Positions 60,801 through 64,000 of a stretch of DNA of 64,000 bases are shown in pieces. The first letter of the stretch is position 1; each line of letters starts with the position of its first letter. Origin of the DNA: Apostichopus japonicus (lineage: Eukaryota > Echinodermata > Holothuroidea > Aspidochirotida > Stichopodidae); NCBI RefSeq assembly GCF_037975245.1, contig NC_092571.1, forward strand, positions 2,710,501 through 2,774,500, read 5' to 3'. A program made the translations under genes and the position numbers. The notes under the pieces were generated by a model. That model saw only the letters and a program-made list of their open reading frames with translations, ran no database searches and was not told the DNA's origin.

Positions 60801-62371
60801 ACCAGAACATAGTCTAACACAGCAAATTTGGAATCTTCTATCTAAATTTACTAACGATTGGATATCAGATCTGGATAATCCAGGATCTGAATAACCAAAA
60901 ATTCCACATAGTCCATGGTTTCTGTTTTAAAAGGATTTTCTGGTGACAAATCATGTGAAACTTGTGTAACATTGGAAAAGTGAAATATTTCACAATGCTA
61001 GTTGAAAACCCCAGCTCAATGTCTTGCCCTTAATATGAGAGAATGATTGATTAAATGTAACCTATTTTGACTGGCTAAATCTTCAGACTAATCCAGGAAA
61101 TTAGTTCACAGTAATAAGTCTCTGATGCTCATCAAAAGCTAACTTAGGCTAATTATAATCCTCTTGTTGAATTATCATTGGAACCTGATACATTAAGAAT
61201 GTTTGATTAGCTGTCAAAGATCTTTATTTTTCAACACCTAGAATAAGAATTAGATTTTGAAAATGGAATCTATAATTTCATCAAAATGTAATTTTTTTTT
61301 GTGGCTAGAAATGCTCTTATTTGCTTTGTGGATAAATGACTGGCGAATTAAAGAGAAAACACAATTTTCTTTTCCAGCTGAAAGTGCCTTGATGATATTC
61401 ATCCTTTCTACTGTTGCCAGATACATAATTTACAAAATGTCCCCAAAATTTGGAAAAATTCATATCTTTGCGATTATAAATGCTAAGAGGATGTGGGTTT
61501 CGCCTAAAGATTCAGAAAAATTTCAGCAATTTTGCTAAGGAGGCAATCGAGTTTAGCTAAATCAGAAGATACTTTCTAGACATCACATGATAGCGCGGTT
61601 CATCTTGTTAAACGAAGAAATGGAAGAGAAGAAAGAGATGGAAAGTCATACCTTTTGTACTCCTGGAACCGACAGCCTGCGATTATTTCCTGGCGGTTTC
61701 GATGGGTTGTTGACCCCTAAGAACTGACTCAGGTCTTTTCGACGTGTTCCTCCAGTCTGAAAAATGGAGAGGAAATCTTCAATTTATTTCACATTTTTAT
61801 GTGTCCTCCTTTTTCTGACATTAATCAATGCATGACCCTGAGCTCACTCACTGACACTTATTTAACTATCATATAGAAATAGAATCAGGGATATATGGAA
61901 TTCATTATGTTATAGTCGATATAGCAACCTTGGCTTTATTGTGTTCAAAATTTGCGTTGATTATAACGTATAAAAAGTGCAGGTAATTTAGAAAGCACTG
62001 TGACATATGATGTATATAAACATTCCCATCCCTGGTGAGTGGCAAGGTTAGGGCATATCAAAGTAGGAAAGACCCATCTATTATATTGTTATGTACTTTA
62101 TTAATTATACATATCAATATATATTAATTATACATGTTAATGCTCAACTGTAATTTCGTCCCTGTTTATCACTTTCATAGCTATTATGTGTTCAATATGC
62201 TAAATGTACATGTATAGGAGTAGAAGTAGGAGAAACTTACATTTATTTCATCTATATCCGCCATAGAATTGTTCGGCCTGTAAGCGGGAGAGCTGCTCTC
62301 TTCCGCTGTCGTCTTTCTGCTGTTTGGCGTTGACTGGTTCGCTGGTTCTTGTGTCTGGGCTTCTTTGTTCG
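48020..62371 (-). CDS. Rho guanine nucleotide exchange factor, PLEKHG5/6 type (DH-PH); N-terminus not found
   Basis: Thirteen exons join in frame with GT-AG borders: 62241-62371, 61652-61756, 59671-59811, 58753-58884, 55618-55668, 55197-55346, 54136-54243, 53422-53571, 52183-52326, 51485-51601, 50303-50429, 49583-49695 and 48020-48856. The DH domain runs from KKEQDQMEAIWEIFKTE to IRRINHEVTRHQEQ and includes the signature QRLTKYPLLL. The PH domain runs from RWLLYEGPMKI through FDVYVFLFTDAVVFTKPKK to LQKWLERISKAK. A long Pro/Ser-rich tail follows. 'LLNLQASSLL' after the first DH helix, 'WCEKRR..KLSDLL' and 'YVFLFTD' match PLEKHG5 (Syx) and PLEKHG6, which activate RhoA at junctions and the actin cytoskeleton. 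About 765 codons are covered. The exon at 62241 is phase 1, so at least one upstream exon is missing. Confidence 0.85.
48857..49582 (-). other. Intron of the RhoGEF gene
   Basis: Bounded by gtatg at 49582 and cag at 48857-48859. Contains a repeated catgtttgaac motif (49445-49480) and nothing else notable. Confidence 0.6.
49583..51601 (-). CDS. RhoGEF exons encoding the PH domain
   Basis: Exons 51485-51601 (LTEEYSSLDLSVGMPFAKTQ, RWLLYEGPMKIRDQESK), 50303-50429 (FDVYVFLFTDAVVFTKPKKD, IKPPMRIDRINVQELKDK) and 49583-49695 (GFAAVCVNDYGLASYGFIAT, LQKWLERISKAK). The PH fold is complete: first strand WLLYEGP, central VFLFTD and a C-terminal helix with the invariant Trp. The intron between the last two exons is phase 1, the only non-zero phase in the DH-PH part. 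Confidence 0.85.
49735..50235. repeat. GGATGAT/GGATGG-rich degenerate minisatellite
   Basis: An intronic run of tggatgatggg, gatggatgg and ggattgatgttag words over about 500 bp between the last two PH exons. It opens long Pro/His frames on the minus strand that are shadows. Confidence 0.85.
52183..55668 (-). CDS. RhoGEF exons encoding the DH domain core
   Basis: Exons 55618-55668 (LYMCTLLNLQASSLLNG, a 51-base microexon), 55197-55346 (IQSEKIFANIIEIEKLHITF, then PLNADDIYVTFKD), 54136-54243 (FTTLFTPYFKFCPEEGHCLE, LVRTLTDEPLFKQYLT), 53422-53571 (WCEKRRDSERKKLSDLLVYP, MQRLTKYPLLLSAVAKK) and 52183-52326 (ADEVDHFIRRINHEVTRHQE, ARIEGYEGIHIPSGCEEL). The conserved CR3 helix QRLTKYPLLL, which contacts the GTPase, is intact. 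All borders are phase 0. Confidence 0.85.
54320..55195. repeat. Degenerate 'cacagctt' minisatellite plus 179-bp tandem duplication in a RhoGEF intron
   Basis: 54320-54990 is rich in tacacagcttc/actcaatac words. A close duplication follows: 54861-55039 and 55040-55218 both start cttctcgttacacaatctga. The second copy ends inside exon 55197-55346 and includes its donor (gtaagc). The first has a donor-like position changed to ataagc. Confidence 0.85.
55669..58752 (-). other. Large intron of the RhoGEF gene
   Basis: About 3 kb of AT-rich intron with only short unsupported ORFs, bounded by gtgag at 58752 and the acceptor at 55669. Confidence 0.55.
58753..62371 (-). CDS. RhoGEF exons upstream of and entering the DH domain
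   Basis: Exons 62241-62371 (NKEAQTQEPANQSTPNSRKT, MADIDEIN), 61652-61756 (TGGTRRKDLSQFLGVNN, RRLSVPGVQK), 59671-59811 (NEKFDPKAFALQEKLDQFSI, HGLKPFPIRLLSLGDRASNH) and 58753-58884 (EESWRKIVKDVSSMDKKEQD, MEAIWEIFKTENRCIKNLRI). The first two look disordered and Ser/Asn-rich, with a basic RRLS site that could be a kinase target (inference). The last supplies helix alpha-1 of the DH domain. Confidence 0.8.
59335..59595. repeat. About 45-bp tandem repeat, five copies, in a RhoGEF intron
   Basis: Units contain taccaaaacagc, tagaccactcattttctgtct and a short variable tail, with increasing divergence to the right. Confidence 0.8.
59812..61651 (-). other. Intron of the RhoGEF gene
   Basis: Bounded by gtatg at 61651 and the acceptor at 59812. 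Nothing beyond short unsupported ORFs. Confidence 0.55.
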
Positions 62372-62729
62372 CTGCGAAAACATGACAGTTTATACCAACG
62401 GTTGCAAAAATTCATCTTTCTTAAATATCCAAAAGTAAAAAAATGTTTTAAAGTAGTAGTAGGAGACAGGTCCATCTAAGTCATAACTAACTGTGGAGTT
62501 CATATACATGTCTAGTGAATCGATGTGAGCTGGTAAATATCTCACTGGAGTTAATACATCTATTAGTACAGTAAGTCAGTTAAGTGTGTGTTAGTGATTG
62601 ACTCTTTATACATGGTCAGACAGGTGCACAGGTCTGTAGAAGTCATGGTAAAGAGTGTGAGACTATATTGCTCCGGTTGCTCTACTAAGTGGAAACAAAC
62701 TGAATGATCATATCCCCTGGTAGACTAGG

Positions 62730-63550
62730 CTGAACACTATATAACAATTGAGGGATATGATACAGTAGTATACTGAGGAATACTGAACACTAGTGTTGAG
62801 GGATCCTCTACTGTATTTTGGGGGGATATGGTTTACAAACATTGAGGGATGTGCTTTGACACTAGTATTATTGAAGGATATATAGAACTGCTTCACTACT
62901 ATAGAGGGATATGCCACATTAGTATTGGGGATATGCTCCACTAGAATTGAGGGATACTCTATAGTTCTATGGAAGGATATGTTCTACCATTACAATGATG
63001 GATATATGCTTTGACACTAATATTATTGAAGGATATAGTATGCTTCACTTCTATAGAGGGATATGCAACATTAGTATTGAGGATATGCTCCACTAGAATT
63101 GAGGGATACTCTATAGTTCTATGGAAGGATATGTTCTACTATTACAATGATGGATATATGCTTTGACACTAATATTATTGAAGGATATAGTATGCTTCAC
63201 TTCTATAGAGGGATATGCTACATTAGTATTGAGGATATGCTTCACTGGAATTGAGGGATAGGCCTACTCTACAGTACTATGGAAGGATATGTTCTACTAA
63301 CAATGATGGATATATGCTTTGACACTATAGTAGTATGGAAGGATATATAGTATGCTTCAATTCCATAGAGGGATATGCTACATTAGTATTGCAAGGGGAT
63401 ATGCTACATTAGAATTGTGGGATACTCTACACTAGCATTGAGTGATACTCTATAGTACTATGCAAGGATATGTTTTAATAATATCAAGGGATATGCGATA
63501 CTACTATTGGGGGATATGCTATGTACACTGGTTTTAAGGGTCACTCCATG
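62730..63550. repeat. About 152-bp minisatellite upstream of the RhoGEF exons
   Basis: Units share gagggatactctatagttct, atggaaggatatgttctac and atgctttgacactaatatta. Close copies start near 62950, 63102 and 63255, with decayed copies on both sides (62730-62940 and 63400-63540). Confidence 0.88.
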
Positions 63551-64000
63551 GTAGTCATATAGTTGCACAAAGATGCAATTGTGACTATTTTGAACAGGTC
63601 TATAAGTTTTCAGAAGCTTTATTTAATAGAGCTTTGCTCACCCTTTCCACTAGCTTGGAGTTCATTAATTGCAACAGAAAACTTTCTTGTGGCTTCAGCA
63701 AAGGACTAAGAAAATCTTCTTTACTTTCCCTTCATTTGCCTTGTAATGTTTTCATTATACAGTAATAACCTTGTATAATATTAGCATGGTGAAACCTTTG
63801 TATAGACTTGCCATTAAACTGTACTACTCCGCCCAGACCTGAACTTGAAAGTTTGGCTTTATTCCTTTAGGCTAGCGGACAACTGTACATTTCCAGTGTC
63901 GATTGTAGTAAGAATATAGAAAATTTGATATTTCAGTGCAATTCTGCAAATGCAACAACCCATGAACATATAACATGCCTGTATTAACATGCACATGAAT

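Overview
The window is eukaryotic, intron-rich, AT-rich nuclear DNA from an animal. Coding exons are short, with canonical GT-AG borders and consistent phases, and they sit in a sea of repeats. The mix of a secreted FAMeT-domain protein with TTAGGG-like repeats, a Jockey-like LINE, many hAT-type MITEs ending in C-A-R-G-G-G/GGCGTAGG, and typical bilaterian SRP68 and PLEKHG-type genes fits a marine invertebrate deuterostome, probably an echinoderm (perhaps a sea cucumber). That assignment is inference. All exon models here were built by eye from splice sites, phase and protein similarity.

Layout. (1) 288-7938, minus: a secreted modular protein with a signal peptide, one complete FAMeT (Methyltransf_FA, PF12248-like) domain, three exons carrying low-complexity minisatellite linkers, and a second FAMeT domain that runs off the left edge. 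Its introns hold a telomere-like array, a CAA microsatellite and a 384-bp hAT MITE with a perfect 8-bp TSD. (2) 7.9-16.6 kb: mostly non-coding, with a 65-bp tandem repeat, TA microsatellites and a weak retroviral-integrase-like ORF. (3) 19.4-28.6 kb, plus: the 3' part of SRP68 (signal recognition particle 68 kDa subunit), interrupted by a 68-bp satellite (about 30 units) and a decayed two-ORF LINE. (4) 30.4-34.9 kb: a GC-rich 62-bp tandem repeat, tRNA-like sequences, a nine-unit 160-bp tandem array of tRNA-like (A box/B box) units, and a second LINE fragment with hAT MITEs nested in it. (5) 36.9-40.2 kb, minus (perhaps from 47.0 kb): the C-terminal exons of an unrecognised coiled-coil/acidic protein. 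(6) 44.2-62.4 kb, minus: a Dbl-family RhoGEF of the PLEKHG5/6 type (DH then PH, then a proline/serine-rich tail) in at least 13 exons.

The most unusual theme is that several tandem duplications in this window cover a splice site: a triplicated 5' splice site at 6.03-6.08 kb, a duplicated 3' splice site at 44.29/44.38 kb, a duplicated exon end with a dead donor at 55.0/55.2 kb, and a duplicated exon end with a dead donor at 0.73/1.33 kb. I found no CRISPR, operon or prokaryotic content.
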